Part shown: positions 42,998-55,100 of the stretch, one piece after another
Position numbering within the stretch: position 1 is the first letter of the stretch
Layout of the letters: each line of letters starts with the position of its first letter
Source of the DNA: Rhexocercosporidium sp. MPI-PUGE-AT-0058
Taxonomy: Eukaryota > Ascomycota > Leotiomycetes > Helotiales
Direction of reading: 5' to 3'
NCBI GenBank assembly: GCA_020746875.1
Contig: JAGTJL010000013.1
Coordinates: forward strand, 434,001-498,000
DNA: 64,000 nucleotides
Program-made: the position numbers and the translations under genes
Notes under the pieces: generated by a model
Database searches by the model: none
Seen by the model: only the letters and a program-made list of their open reading frames with translations
Told to the model about the DNA's origin: nothing

Positions 42998-45687
42998 ATG
43001 GATCGCATATTCTCTAGCCGCAAGCCGGCTTTGGACACGGCCATCACGATGGATACTGGGTCTTCCACGTCTTTAGAGAAGACAAAGACTGAGAAGTCGA
43101 CCGAGAATCTGGTCAGGATATCAGAGAGCAATTCTCGCGATGCAGAGAGAGGATCTGGGGAACCAAGGGTTGTGGCCAACATGGAAGAGATTGCCTTGAA
43201 GGCACTTCACATCGACGATGACCCGACTCTGAATCCGTGGACTTTCAGAATGTTTTTAATCGGTCAGTCTTCTTCTCCTAGACGAGAGAAGTATCAGCTA
43301 ACATCCCAAGGCTTTGGACTCTCTGGATTCGGCTCTGCTTTGGCGACCATCTTCCTCTTCAAGCCTCAGTCTGTGTCGGTTTCGATCATCTTCTTGACTG
43401 TCATCAGCTACGTCGCTGGAAACGCAATGGAGTATATCGTACCAAAGACAGGCAAGGTTGGTCGCTGGCTCAACCCGCATCCCTTCAATTCCAAGGAACA
43501 TCTTGCCATCGTTATCATGGCTGGCTCAGCATCTGGAGCAGCTGCAGCAACCGAAGTTCTGGCAACGCAGAAGCTTTACTATAACATCGTCCCGAACGCC
43601 GCCGTGGCTATTCTTTTGCTATTCTCCTCCCAACTTCTCGGATATGGGATGGCTGGAGTCTTGCGTAAGAGCTTAGTATATCCAACAAAGATGGTTTGGC
43701 CGAGTATTCTACCGCTCAGTGCCTTGATTGAGACTTTACATCGAGATAAGGTTGAGATGAAGAAGAAGTTCAACCTCTTCTGGGTAAGTTGCATTTACCT
43801 TGGTTGTGTTGAATCGTAGGGTGGCGGGGGAAATATATTTCATTTTCGACACATTTCCCTTGAGCAACAAACTAATCAATTAGTTAGATAGTTTTCGGAG
43901 CCATTGCAGTCTGGGAGTGGTTCCCACAGTACATTGCACCATTTCTGACTGGAGTCAGCGTGTTCTGTCTCGCCAATCAGAAAAACTTAGTGTTCACGAA
44001 CATATTTGGTGGCACCAGCGGAAACGAAGGACTTGGACTCCTGTCCGTAAGCTTTGACTGGCAATACATAGGAGTGTCATGCTTCTTTCTGCCCTTGATC
44101 ACTCTCACCAATAGCTTCATCGGATTCATCCTCTGCATGGCTCTATACATCGGTGTCTACTATGGAAACGTCTGGGATGCTTTGAGGTTTCCATTTCTTT
44201 CCCAGCAACTCTTTTCAGCAGACTCTAATGCGACTTCCTTCGACATATATAACCAGTCGAAGATTCTTGACATCAACAACGAGCTCGATACCGTGAGGCT
44301 TGCTGCCGTGGGAATACCATCTTTCGCCACCACGTATGCCACTTACCTGCTCACGACTAATCTTGCTGTCACTGCCACTATTGCCCACATCATGCTGTGG
44401 AATCGCGAAGAGGTCGGAGAGTCATTCAGTCGACCCAGCTGGTCCAAAATTAAGAACTACCGACCGACCGCCACCAGCTTCATGTTTTGGAAGAGGAAGC
44501 AACAAGCACCTGAATCGGAAAGGCTCGACGACGCAGATATCTCTGACCTGGATCCTCACTACCGACAGATGCTTGCATACTCTGAAGTCCCCTCTTCATG
44601 GTATATTCTCATCTTCATGATCTCGATGATCCTTGGTATTTTCTGCATCTACACCCTCAAGTCGACTCTTCCATGGTGGGGATTCCTTGTGGCAGTCACT
44701 CTCTCGTTTATGAGCACGCTCTTCTTCGGAGCCTTGGCTGGCTTGATCGGGTTCACAGTACCCATCACCAGTCTCATCCAACTGATTGGTGGCTATCTAC
44801 ATCCTGGGAAGCCGGTCGCAAACATGTACTTCGTCCTCTTCGGTGCCAACGCACAAGCTCAGGCGTTGTATCTCATCCACAACCTCAAACTGGGGCAGTA
44901 CGGCAAACTGAGTCCGAAGTGCACCTTCACGGTTCAGATCATTGGAACGATGTTCGGTGCAATCGTCAACTACACCTTGATGAATACTATTACCACGAAC
45001 CAGCGTGAGATTCTGCTTTCAATCCAAGGTACAAACATCTGGTCTGGACAAGTCATTCAATCATTCAACTCTAATGTAAGCTATCTGTCTTTTGTGCTTC
45101 ACACGTCTAGGCACTGACAAGGATCCAGGCCATAGCATTCGGCGCTCTTTCCAAATACATGTTCAGCATCGACCGAACCTACCATTGGATCGTTCTCGCC
45201 CTCCCCCTCGGCTTCGCCATTCCTCTCCCCTTCTACTTCGCACACCGACGCTTCCCAACCCTGGGCCTCGACTACATCGTCACTCCTGTCTTAACATGGT
45301 ATCTCGGCTATCTCTCTGTCGGTATAAACTCCTCCGTCATGATGTATTTCATAATAGGCTTCGTAGTCCAATTCCATATCCGCAAGAAGTATCCGGAGTG
45401 GTTCCTTAAGTATAATTATATCCTCGCTGCGGCTATTAGTGGTGGGACCGAATTACTGGTTTTTGTCACGACGTTTGCAGTTCAAGGTGCGAGTGGGAAG
45501 GCGGTACCGTTCCCGGCTTGGTATGTTCTTTCTCGCCTAAACATTTCCGTGACGTGAAATCTGAGATCAGATTCCTTGCTCTGATCCCAGGATATTGAAG
45601 ATGCATGCTAACTCGTTGACTAGGTGGGGTAATAATTATCAGAAGGGAAACGTGGATTTCTGTATGCGGAACCCGGCGGTGGGTTGA
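42998..45687 (+). CDS. Oligopeptide (OPT family) transporter
   Basis: Five exons, 42998-43262, 43311-43783, 43888-45075, 45129-45520 and 45624-45687, give 793 residues, a usual size for fungal OPT proteins. After a charged cytoplasmic N terminus come many hydrophobic helices. OPT landmarks include NPWTFRMFLIGFGLSGFGSA at the start of the core, the NLVFTNIFGGTSGNEGLGLL segment, and the GGYLHPGKPVANMYFVLFG segment. OPT proteins import small peptides or metal-peptide conjugates by proton symport. Intron 1 (43263-43310, 48 nt) is stop-free and divisible by three, so an unspliced form would add 16 residues. The upstream in-frame GTG at 42968 is not used because ATG 42998 fits better. Confidence 0.92.
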
Positions 45688-46286
45688 GGTCGATGACGAA
45701 GCTCGTAGGAGAAGGGTTGAGAGCGATCTGGCTTTTGTAAATTGTCAAGCTGATGTGAGAATTATGGGGTAATTTGAGGTCAGATTCACCTGGTGCATGG
45801 TGCACTGCTGTACGAGAACGTCCCCAGTTCTGTGACTTACTCCGAGGAAAAACCGCTTTGTTGGTCTTTTCCAACTAATTTGAATAGCCACGTTCAACAA
45901 ATGTGCGAATTTCATTTTCTGTTCATTTGGTTTCTGCTTCTACTGTAAGTATTCTCGTCCTCGTCGGCATTGGTCGTAAAGTGCGATGCCGAGCACTTGA
46001 CATTAACCCGGCACTACCTGACTTACAGCGTCGCTTAGTGGCACAGCTAAAGTGACGATCCATGGTATCGACAGGCATAATCTCTGGGGTTACTCGTAAT
46101 TATTGCTTTCTGTGTGGAACGGTGCTACGAGTGCCCACCAGTAAGCTGAGACGCTTATTTCAAAGTGAGGGGTGGAGTTTGGCATTAGAGATATAAAGTC
46201 CCCCGAAGTCCTGGAGTGGCTCAAGACCTGTCATTTGAGCCACCGCAATTTAACGAATGATTCTAGCACGTTGATTGAACATAAAA
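45688..46286. other. Intergenic region upstream of the second P450
   Basis: Contains the promoter of the P450 at 46287, including a TATA box at 46192-46198. No gene is seen. Confidence 0.5.
46192..46198 (+). promoter_or_regulatory. TATA box of the second P450
   Basis: TATAAAG lies 95 bases upstream of ATG 46287, a reasonable distance for a fungal gene. Confidence 0.45.
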
Positions 46287-48138
46287 ATGCTTTCTATTAC
46301 ATTTAACGCTCTGCATTGGACTGGGCTGCTGCTCTCGTCAACTGTCCTATATGTAAGTATCCAATAGCCCTGGCTTGGTTGACCTCAGGAGTATGGCTGA
46401 CCATGGTGCCGGCAATGCTAGTTTCTTGGATTAATTATTTACCGATTGACACTACATCCACTCGCAAAATACCCAGGCCCATTTCTAGCCAAGATCACCG
46501 ACCTAGACAACGTTTATCACGTGTGGATGTGGGATCGCCATGTCAACTTCATGAAATGTCATGAGAAATACGGTTCGTCTTACCATCCCCGCTCAGCAAA
46601 TACCACGCAGCTGCCGAATGCATCAATTCAAATCTAGAAATACAATTCTCCTTCTGAATAATTCGAGTAGTAGTTCTAACAATCCTCTCCAGGACCAATA
46701 TACCGCTACGGCCCGAACCGACTCTCATTCAACACATCCAGCGCTCTGCATTCTATCCACGGATTCAAAGCCAATGTCCAAAAAGCATCTTTCTACACGG
46801 CGTTTCAGACCGGAATACCGAGTAGCTTTTCGCTTATCGACAAAGTGAGACATGGACAGCGCAGAAGGGTGATCGCTCACGCATTTAGCGAGAGGGCATT
46901 GAAAGGTGTCGAGGACGGGTTTCTGAAAAATATAAGGACTTGGTGTGGACGGCTAAGAGAGCTGGGTGGGAATGGAGGTGGAGGGCTGGATATGGTGAGA
47001 CACTTTTCAATTCATCATTTCTTTTATTGACACAAGACTTCACAACTAGCTGACGCTGATGCCACACCAATAGTCCAAATGGTGTACCTACTTAACCTTC
47101 GACGTGATGGGGTCACTCGCATTCGGCCGCTCCTTCAACATGAGCACCTCTCCAAAGAACCACTACGTCCCGAACCTCATGAGGCAAGGCGGTATATTCG
47201 CACACTACAACGGCAATATGCTTTGGGCCTATGGTTGGGGTCTCACCTCGCGCCTCTTCCCTGGCATCACCGCTGGCCGCAACGCTTTCCGCGCATACGC
47301 GAAATTGCAAGCTCAAGAGCGTGTGAATCTTGGAGTAGAAGGCAACGATGTCAAGGATTTCTTTCATTATCTGATTGAAGCTAAGGATCCGGAAACAGGA
47401 GAGGGTTTCACCATGAATGAGTTGTGGGGCGAGGCGAATCTGATTATTATTGCCGGCTCGGAAACCACGAGTACAGTTCTGGCGGGGATTTTCTTTTACC
47501 TAACGCATAATCTGGATGTGTTGGAGAAGGTTAAGAGTGAGGTGAGGACCGTCTTTGAAGGCTGTGATTCGGAAGACATTGTCTCGGGACCGAAATTGAA
47601 TGATTGTGTTTACCTTCGTGCATGTTTGGAAGAGACGCTGCGAATGGCTCCTCCCGTTCCAGGACCTCTGCCCCGGGAAGTCTGCGCTGGAGGTGCGGAG
47701 ATCGACGGCGAGCTTATTCCTGAGGGTGTAGATGTCAGTGTGGGCATATACTCCATTCAACACAATGCCTCGTACTTCCCCGAACCCTACGCCTTCCGTC
47801 CAGAGCGCTGGATCATCCGAGACTCGATCAAGGGTGCTGGAGACTCGAAGGTGGAAAACTTGTATGATGGCGTTGGTGTCGGGAAGGAAGAGGTTGAGAT
47901 CGCGCAAAAGGCCTTCTGTGCGTTTAGCTTTGGGTCAAGGGGGTGTATAGGTAAGAACATGGCGTACATGGAGTTGATGCTTGCTATGGCTAGGGTGCTG
48001 TTTCTTTTTGATATCGAGACTGCGGGGACTTTGGGGGAGGGAGAAGTGAGGGGGGACAATGTGGAGTGGCGATTGAGAGATTGTTTTAATGCTTCGAAAG
48101 AAGGTCCGTTGATTAAGTTTGTTGAAAGGAAGAGGTAG
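46287..48138 (+). CDS. Cytochrome P450 monooxygenase, isotrichodermin-hydroxylase-like
   Basis: Four exons, 46287-46352, 46422-46572, 46693-46994 and 47074-48138, give 527 residues. Exon 1 is a short hydrophobic N-terminal anchor (22 residues), joined to IIYRLTLHPLAKYPGPFLAK, the proline-rich hinge. The I helix is IIAGSETTSTVLAG, ExxR is ETLR at 360-363, the PERF motif is FRPERW, and the heme loop FSFGSRGCIGKNMA has the ligand Cys at 464. The overall pattern resembles fungal P450s of the isotrichodermin C-15 hydroxylase group (family resemblance only). It acts at the ER; the substrate is unknown. It lies next to methyltransferase 2, in opposite orientation. Confidence 0.92.
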
Positions 48139-48354
48139 ACTGTACATCTCGGAGGAGTTTGTTAGCAATGTTGGCTTGGAATGGTATTCTTGTACTTGTG
48201 GCTTGTTGTTCTCGCTAAGTGACCCCGCTGCGAGTAGCTGAGCGTAAAACCACACTCCCAAGCGTATCATCACCCAGGCATTTGTTGATCAGAATCATAA
48301 TCAACGTGCGGAGTGTAAATGAGGCTACAATTTATCAAACAAAGTACAAAATCT

Positions 48355-49329
48355 CTATTTTCTGAAGACGGAGAATTTCAGCATCGCCCAACTATGGTCA
48401 ACCTTGTCCTCGTCCTCCTTACCGTGCCCCCCAAGAAACTCGAGATCATAATCAACTCTCCACTCCGTTCCCGTCTCTTCTCCAACCTCGCCCCACATCT
48501 TCTTGAAGCTCTCACCATTATGCCTGTACATGATTCCACCCTCATTAGTTTCCTGAACAAAATTTCTTGCAATGGTACTTCCAACCTGTCTTCCCAAGAT
48601 CAAAGAATCCTTCTTCTGCCTCAGCAACCTCACCATGCGCTTGCAAACCTCGACCTGCCTTTTGTAGTCAAAGAGGTGGAGGAACGACGCAGCATAGATG
48701 ATATCAATCTTACCATCGAGCTCAGAAAGTGCCGAGTTAGCGTCGAAGATATCAGCTTCGATGAATTTGCTTTTCAGAGTCTCTCGGTCGAGGAAGAGGC
48801 GGTAGCCCATTTCGAAAAACCCGGCTCGCAGATCAAAACCGTACAGATTATTTTGAACAGCACCATCATAAGCGACCTTTCTCAGCTCCTGACCGAAACA
48901 ACATCCTAGATCAAGGAAGTTCTCTTGGCCAGACTTCAGTCGCTGGAGGACGGTGGGGTAATCTGGAGAGAGACTGATTGCCCTATGAAAGATTCGGCAT
49001 TCACATGGTAAAATATCGTGAGTCACCGGACTTACAAGTCAAGGAATCTAAATTCGCCAATGCAGGGGTATGGAAAAACCTCCCAGGCCTCATCGCGCTA
49101 GTATTCCTTTTAGCACCTTCCGGTCAAATTTTAGTAGAACACTCACGATCTTGTAAACGTGAGCTTCAACTTGAGCCGCTGGAATCTTGCTGTAATTCTC
49201 TAGCAGCTCTCTTCCTGCTGGCCCTAGTTTCTTAAGTTCTAGGTCATACCACGGATTGTTCTTGGCTCTGAGGTTGGTCTTTGCCTCAACGTCCGGGGCA
49301 ATGGTTGTACTTTGAGATGTTGTAGCCAT
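48355..49329 (-). CDS. SAM-dependent methyltransferase, paralogue 2
   Basis: Three minus-strand exons, 49329-49147, 49097-49036 and 48982-48355, give 290 residues. The N-terminal block WYDLELKKLGPAGRELLENY matches paralogue 1, and REAWEVFPYPCIGEFRFLDL-type text follows (here beginning RDEAW). Motif I is FLDLGCCFGQELR at about 104-116; then LYGFDLRAGF, EADIFDANSALSEL and IDIIYAASFLHLF. It ends with a charged tail. The closest relative in the window is the gene at 14798-15812; the second intron and one extra splice distinguish them. Probably methylates a small metabolite. It converges with the P450 about 215 bases away. Confidence 0.88.
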
Positions 49330-50405
49330 GATGGAAAGTGAGGTTAGAGATAGAAGCGGAATCTTAATTTGGGTGCATGCAAAACTCAACGATGAACGGT
49401 TTTCTGGTAAGAAATATAATCAACTGTGTTCTCAATGTGGCCACAAGTACTCATTTCTAACCTCATATCATCATCAGCACTCTCTATGCCCAGCGCCTTG
49501 CAAACGTGCAAACCTCCTTTGCAAGCGTGCAAGAATTGTTTTGCACAGTTGCAGCTCCTTTCAAGTTCTCGTATCTGGCTGCCTAGCAAGCGAGATTTCT
49601 TATCATCCTCAGCTCGCATTCGCTTCCGATACAGGAGTAAGTGAGGAGCGCCACAAGCGAGGTGCCGATTAATCGTCTAAGGACCATGCGTTAAGCATGA
49701 GAAGCACGCAAGCTAACTTTATTCTAAATGCTCGAAATTGTTCAGTCTGTAGAAAGTCTTGCCAATCGAACACCCCCACCAAGGGGAGTGAGGATTTCCA
49801 GATTGAGGATTAAGTATTTAGTCACGTAAGATATTCCTACTACCTCTAGCCAACTACCTAGCATTCTTCTGTGTTGAAAATCTGCTCAGAGTCAAATACC
49901 CTCTTCCATAAAGAGAGGTGTATTTTAGACACGCCAGCTGACCAAAGTAAGGAAATATTTACCAAGTGTTGTTGGCAGAGTGGTCGTGAATCACCACCTA
50001 ACTTTCACCATGACTTAGTACACAGAGAAGCCTCTAGGGTCTCGAAGGAGTGAAGTTATTCACAGGCAATTTGCCAAGAGAGTATAAAATCAAGGAAATC
50101 TTCTCATACTGCTCAATCCCTCACATATGAGCCAATCCTCACTTCCATTACTTTCAAGCTCTACTCATTGTTAATATCAATATCCACCACAGCTATATGC
50201 CGTCTGACTGAAACCCCTACCGACTCTCTCCTTACTTTCTCAGGTCATCTCTGTCGCTGAAATCACTTCCTCTACAAGCGATCCGTCACCGATTCGGAAC
50301 TACCTCTGTAACACTGCTTAACACATTCGGAGAGGTCAAATAGTTTCGCTCATCCTAGGTTTCTCCAACGTCTGACTTAGCCCTGTGAGTCTGTTGGTGA
50401 TCAAG
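49330..50405. other. Intergenic region with a local repeat and a TATA box
   Basis: Holds the promoter of methyltransferase 2 and of the small secreted protein. A near-direct repeat of ttgcaaacgtgcaa and ttgcaagcgtgcaa lies at about 49498-49531. TATAAAA is at 50083-50089, about 320 bases before the next ATG, implying a long leader. Confidence 0.45.
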
Positions 50406-50963
50406 ATGCATTTTCCATCATACAAAACGCTCCTCGCAATTTTCTCTTTCGTCCTCTTGATCAACACTAGTATCGCAGCACCGCTCGCTACTGAGCGTCC
50501 CGACTCAATCTCCGATATCTTGCCATCCGCACTCAACGTAACCGCCCGCAGCGAAATCCAATACAGCGACTTCGGAGCCATCGATGTCGGCGGCCTCTGC
50601 GACAAAGGCTACGGTAAAAAAGGCCAATGCTCGTTCACAGTGTGGACACATGGGCCAACGAGCGACACACTCGCCGACGTATCCCACGCATTCTACGCAT
50701 TCGATCCCCAATGCAAACTCATCGGCTACAATTCCGCTGTCAATTTGAAAGGGTACGGTGGAGACGACAAGTTCAGCTTCGCGTCGAAGCTGAAGTGGTT
50801 CATTGATGTGAGGTTTAGCCCTAAGAAGGATTATGGGTGGGCGCCACATATTATGTATGCAGGGGATCGGTATGATCAGTCGAAGTGTTGGTATGAGGAG
50901 ACGAGCTCAGGGTGGAGACATAGTCAGGGAGCTTGTAAGATTGCGTTTTGGTGTGATTCATGA
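50406..50963 (+). CDS. Small secreted cysteine-rich protein (effector candidate)
   Basis: A single exon of 185 residues starts at ATG 50406; an in-frame stretch upstream begins only with CTG. Residues about 1-24 (MHFPSYKTLLAIFSFVLLIN...) form a signal peptide, ending near an Ala-Ala-Pro site. The mature part has six Cys (GLC, GQC, PQC, SKC, GAC, FWC) and is rich in Gly, Trp, Tyr and Lys, consistent with three disulfides. No known enzyme domain is seen. Size, secretion and Cys content match fungal effector or surface proteins; that role is inference. The leader is CT-rich. Confidence 0.8.
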   Translation: MHFPSYKTLLAIFSFVLLINTSIAAPLATERPDSISDILPSALNVTARSEIQYSDFGAIDVGGLCDKGYGKKGQCSFTVWTHGPTSDTLADVSHAFYAFDPQCKLIGYNSAVNLKGYGGDDKFSFASKLKWFIDVRFSPKKDYGWAPHIMYAGDRYDQSKCWYEETSSGWRHSQGACKIAFWCDS

Positions 50964-51622
50964 TGGTGATATGGGAAGTTTGCCTGAGCTGAGCCTGCTG
51001 GAATGAGTGATGTGCATCTGAGGGCGAAGCGGTGATGTGGGATTTACCTGGGCTTCTTGCTGCAACATCTGACCTTTGACACGCATGGACTACCGGTGCC
51101 AGGCTATGGAATGTAAAATTATCGTTGGTTTACAAGTATTGATAGCCTTAAATGTATCGAGAAAGTCATCTATTCATTTGACCGAGGCTTCAAGCTTAGC
51201 ACTACGACCGGTGACCACAATCTCAACGGTCGTATGCCACGTATTAAACCTTCATCGGCTTCGGCATTCGAGCACTGCAGTTGACTGGGGTTCTTTCCCT
51301 CTCAACATTCTTACCAATCCTAGTATTTAACCATGAGCTCGGCCTGCTATCTCAAGGGTTTGTTCCGCGCTATTTGAAAGAGAGTAGCATGCAAAAAATT
51401 CAGGTGTTATTGAGCTACCTGACCTTGGAAGGTCATTATATAAGCTAGGCCATTTTTGATTGAGGTAGATAATTTATTTCGTTCTACCCCCGCCCCGAGC
51501 ATACCCTATACCTCTTCGTCCTTCGAATCCATCTCCTCGGAGGGAAAAAAGTGCCCTTGACGTTGCGTTTGTTGTAGTGGCGATCGCTGTTCAAGTTAAC
51601 TCGTTGATCGCGACGGAACAGG
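50964..51622. other. Intergenic region, no supported gene
   Basis: Mostly noncoding. From about 51480 one frame gives a hydrophobic coding-like stretch (ALDVAFVVVAIAVQVNSLIA) that could belong to the doubtful gene at 51623-52174. Confidence 0.35.
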
Positions 51623-52174
51623 ATGGTTTGCTTAATATTTCCACTGCGGGGTACAATGCTGGGCGAAGATTCCGCACCCAGTGGTGATATACTCCTCAAA
51701 GTCTTCAAATCACTACAGGCAGATGTGATCGACCTGCCAGTTCATGTACAGCTTCCGAACGCAACTATCGACGTTGCGCATCTCGTGCGAGGCGATAGTC
51801 TAGATTTTGAGAGGTATCTCGGCGGGGAGCTTCGCGAACGAGGTAAACTGACTACTAGGCTCGCAGAGGAGATGTCTGCAGATGGTTCGTGCGAACAAAG
51901 TTGAGCCAGAAGGCTATTCTCAGCCTTGTCCGTTTTGGGAGTTGGATAAATATGAGTAACCAGACGTGTAGGCGTTCAGCTGGAGGTGGAAATAAGGAAA
52001 GGTTTCTTCAATCATGGCAGTACTCTCTTCCAACATAAATTGAAAGGTATCAGCTCGATTGAAGTGGTGAAATACTGCAGCCCGAATATTGATGTGATGT
52101 GGAGCGATGCTATGGGCTATGGGAGAGGGAAGTTGAAGTTGAACTTGGAGTTGGCAGAAACCAAAAAAAATCAG
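51623..52174 (+). CDS. Doubtful coding segments, possibly a partial or decayed gene
   Basis: A frame from ATG 51623 reads MVCLIFPLRG and then LPVHVQLPNATIDVAHLVRG, and splices well from 51884 to 51972 (intron 51885-51971) onto VQLEVEIRKGFFNHGSTLFQ. The second exon ends at a strong cag|gtaagt donor (52174/52175), after which no convincing third exon is found. The upstream frame from about 51490 can be joined only by a 31-nt gap, too short for a normal intron. No family is recognised. It may be a relic. Confidence 0.35.
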
Positions 52175-52399
52175 GTAAGTTGCTTTAAGCGAGGAGCTAG
52201 CTAGGAAACATCCAAATATGGTACTGCAACCCCGTTCTGCGTTGCTCACTGTACTGCTACCAAGGAACCCGAGGAAGAAGGAGCACTAACTTATGTCACT
52301 TTCCACCTCGCTTGTTGTCCAATGATCCAATGATCCAATCTGGGTACATCCACCCCACGCCCTGTTCCCAAAAGTAAATAAAATACAAAATTGCAAGCC
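52175..52399. other. Intergenic segment
   Basis: About 225 bases, 3' of both neighbouring genes. No features seen. Confidence 0.4.
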
Positions 52400-53440
52400 T
52401 TACAGACCGGTTCCAAACATATCAGACTCCTCATAAACATCATCAATCGCCATCCTCGCAACCCCAAATGCCCCCGCCCAAATGGGATCAACACCGCTAC
52501 CTCCCACCCCCAAATGCTTGCCCTGCAAGGCTTTCTTCCCAACAACCCTCTTCACAACATCCAATATGCCGACCTGTTCCCAGGCACGATCTCCACTAAC
52601 GACCACAGTCCTCACATTACTACGATGGATACTCTTCTGCATCTCAATTTCCACCGCTCTCCAATAACTACGAACTGACGGTATGGAGTCGGCGCCAAGA
52701 TCGAGGCGAACTGCTGTTCTGGTCATCTCCAAGAGACCGATCTCGAGATTTTCTAAGCTGAGGAGAAGAGCGGAGCGGCTGTAATCTATGGCCAGGACGA
52801 AGCCTGGATATGATGTGTCTGGGAGAGAAGATATGTTGTTTGCGTAGCAGGTCGCGATCGAAGAGCGAGTTGGTTGTTCGTTGATCCTCGACAGACCTAT
52901 GCTGTTCAAAATCACATCCAGCTCTCGAGTTTGCATATTTATTGTCGTCAAATAAGGCCTCGTTACTGGCAAGGCGATTTCCACTGTCTGGAATTCTCGT
53001 TCGAGAAATACCTCCGTGGACATTTTCAGGGCTTTGAGCATTCCCTTTAATGGCGACTCCTCCATTGGCTGCTCCACGAGGTTCAAAAATTGGAGACATG
53101 AAAGAATCGCCATAACGATAGCCGCAAGCAGACCTAGCTCTCTATTAGGTGCCAGAGCTTCTTGCAGTGCTCGTCTCATTTCTGCTCGGTAGGCGATTCC
53201 GCCTTCGATTTTGGCGATCGGGAAAGTGGTACCGTTTGGATATGCTGCCGCCGTCGTTCTGATAGTAAATCAGCATCAAATCTTCTATGTACTCAGAACT
53301 AAACAATCTTTCAAGACTGCGTACCCATAATTGAGCGTGAGTTCGAAGCCGATGCCAGGGGTAGAGGAAGCGAGTGCCAGTACGGCATGCAGATCGACGC
53401 AGATCGCAAAAATTGCGAGAAGAACGCTTGATTGCCTCAT
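52400..53440 (-). CDS. Secreted or membrane protein of unknown function
   Basis: Two minus-strand exons, 53440-53325 and 53258-52400, joined by a 66-nt intron, give 324 residues. The first exon is a signal peptide (MRQSSVLLAIFAICVDLHAV) followed by GIGFELTLNYG; the second continues with AAAYPNGTTFPIAKIEG. A hydrophobic stretch (LGLLAAIVMAILSCLQFLNL) may be a second membrane segment. The C terminus has VVVSGDRAWEQVGILDVVKR and DPIWAGAFGVARMA, faintly like the end of an actin/Hsp70-type ATPase fold, which I treat as weak inference. I recall a similar N-terminal layout in other Leotiomycete unknown proteins but could not check it. Confidence 0.6.
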
Positions 53441-55100
53441 TTCCTGGACATTTTATACCGAATAATCAGATTGCAACAATCGTAGTTCTTATCGCTGATG
53501 TGGTGAGATGGAGTTTGTAAGGTGTCCTCGCTCAGCTCTTCAGTAGAAGATAGCCCTTGCTTCGTGAAGGAATGTGCCGCTTCTGACGATATTGTCTTAG
53601 CTGCCTAGCGCCTATACGAGCCAACCGATTTTTGGGTACAGACAGAGGAGGTTTTGAACTTGTAAACTGAAGATCTTTGGATGCTTGATGCGAGTTGAAG
53701 GTCACGATCTGACTGTGATGTGTCTTGGCACCGGTTGTGCCTCTTCGTGTCACATCCCAATTAGCCTAGAGGCAACCACTTCATCAGCTATATGACGAGA
53801 GTGTTATAGGACATAGGAGAACATGTGACATAGAGCCTGATATCATTCCTGATGTACCGCATCTCAGTTCTATCTCAGTTCTGGGTGTCCGATGTGAAAC
53901 GACAATTCCAGGCTTTTCTTCACCCACCTCACTAAGACAGTTATAAGGCAAGTCAAGAGCCTCTACTCAGGTGTTTTGAAATTTATAGTCTTCATCCGAA
54001 TATGGACTCATTGCCCATCTTGCTTTTGTTGTGGATGATGTATCTCTGGAACTAAGCCCTTGTTCTACTCTTGAATTGCGAATAAGTAACCCCAATCTAG
54101 ATGATCGGCTGTAATGTAACATTTTAGGTAAATGTGACCGAAGAGAATAGCATTTTTTCATTGACCCAGTCTTGCAATGCGCGATGAGCGTCACTTCCTC
54201 TGGGATCGAGTTATTTCTTCAATATCCATTGGTAGGAAAGAATGGGAGTATATTGGACACTACAAAATTATTCACAAGAATGAAATCTGACACAAAGAAG
54301 AAATATATCAAAGGTTTTTGGCGGGTGAAATAATGCATGTTCTAACCAGTAGATAAAAAGACTTCGTGATTGTCACTGCAGCTTTTACGACTTTTGAAAA
54401 GGCATATGAGTCATTGAGGGAATTTCAACACATGAGATCAGGAACACGTGAGCGGAAAAAACTTGAAGAGCTTGAATTGAATTACTGGAGTATCTTCTGT
54501 CTACTTTGCTGCCTGGATGAAGTGAATTCGATGCTAGAATTCGCCTCGGCTAATGTAAACAAAAACGTCACTGCACTTAAGAGCATGGACGTCAGTATTT
54601 TTCTGAACAAGGTATTTCCTATATGATGGCTAGAATAATCCCCATCGCACGATTAGACCCACAAAGACCACCATTCCTCGTTACAGTCAGATTCGCAACA
54701 TCACGGAGCTGCAAGACTGGCCTGTATTTGGTGGAAGCCGCTAAGTGCGGGGTAAAGGAGGGGGGTACTCTGCATACTCTGCAACAAGGAAATTCTATAA
54801 GTTTCCCTTCGTTGTTCCTTCTTATCAGAAAACTGGGCTTTTAATATAAGAAGTTGTCTCTCCAGAACGATCTCTCTCGTTTTAAAGAGCCCCATGTAAG
54901 ATGTGGCTGCATATGCAGCATAATTCCTACTCTGTATAGCCATTGGTGTCCCACCTTATAAGTTACCGGAGCGATGCCAGCGCAACCCCCACCCAACCTC
55001 AAAAGTTTCAGACTCAAGATACCTTGCTTCGTGAGAACACGACATTATACGACACATATCGCTAGTCGTGACTTGAAGACCAGATTTGAACAACATCAGG
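53441..55100. other. Intergenic region upstream of the HET gene
   Basis: About 1.7 kb, AT-rich around 53900-54350. Two frames at 54366-54844 are protein-like but short and without splice evidence. Contains the HET promoter. Confidence 0.45.

Noticed and set aside
2050..49329. A secondary-metabolite cluster from two P450s, two methyltransferases, an MFS and an SDR
   Set aside because: No backbone synthase in the window, genes separated by tens of kb and by housekeeping genes; members partly broken.
54366..54844. Two helical-looking frames upstream of the HET gene
   Set aside because: Short, AT-rich, no plausible exon partners.
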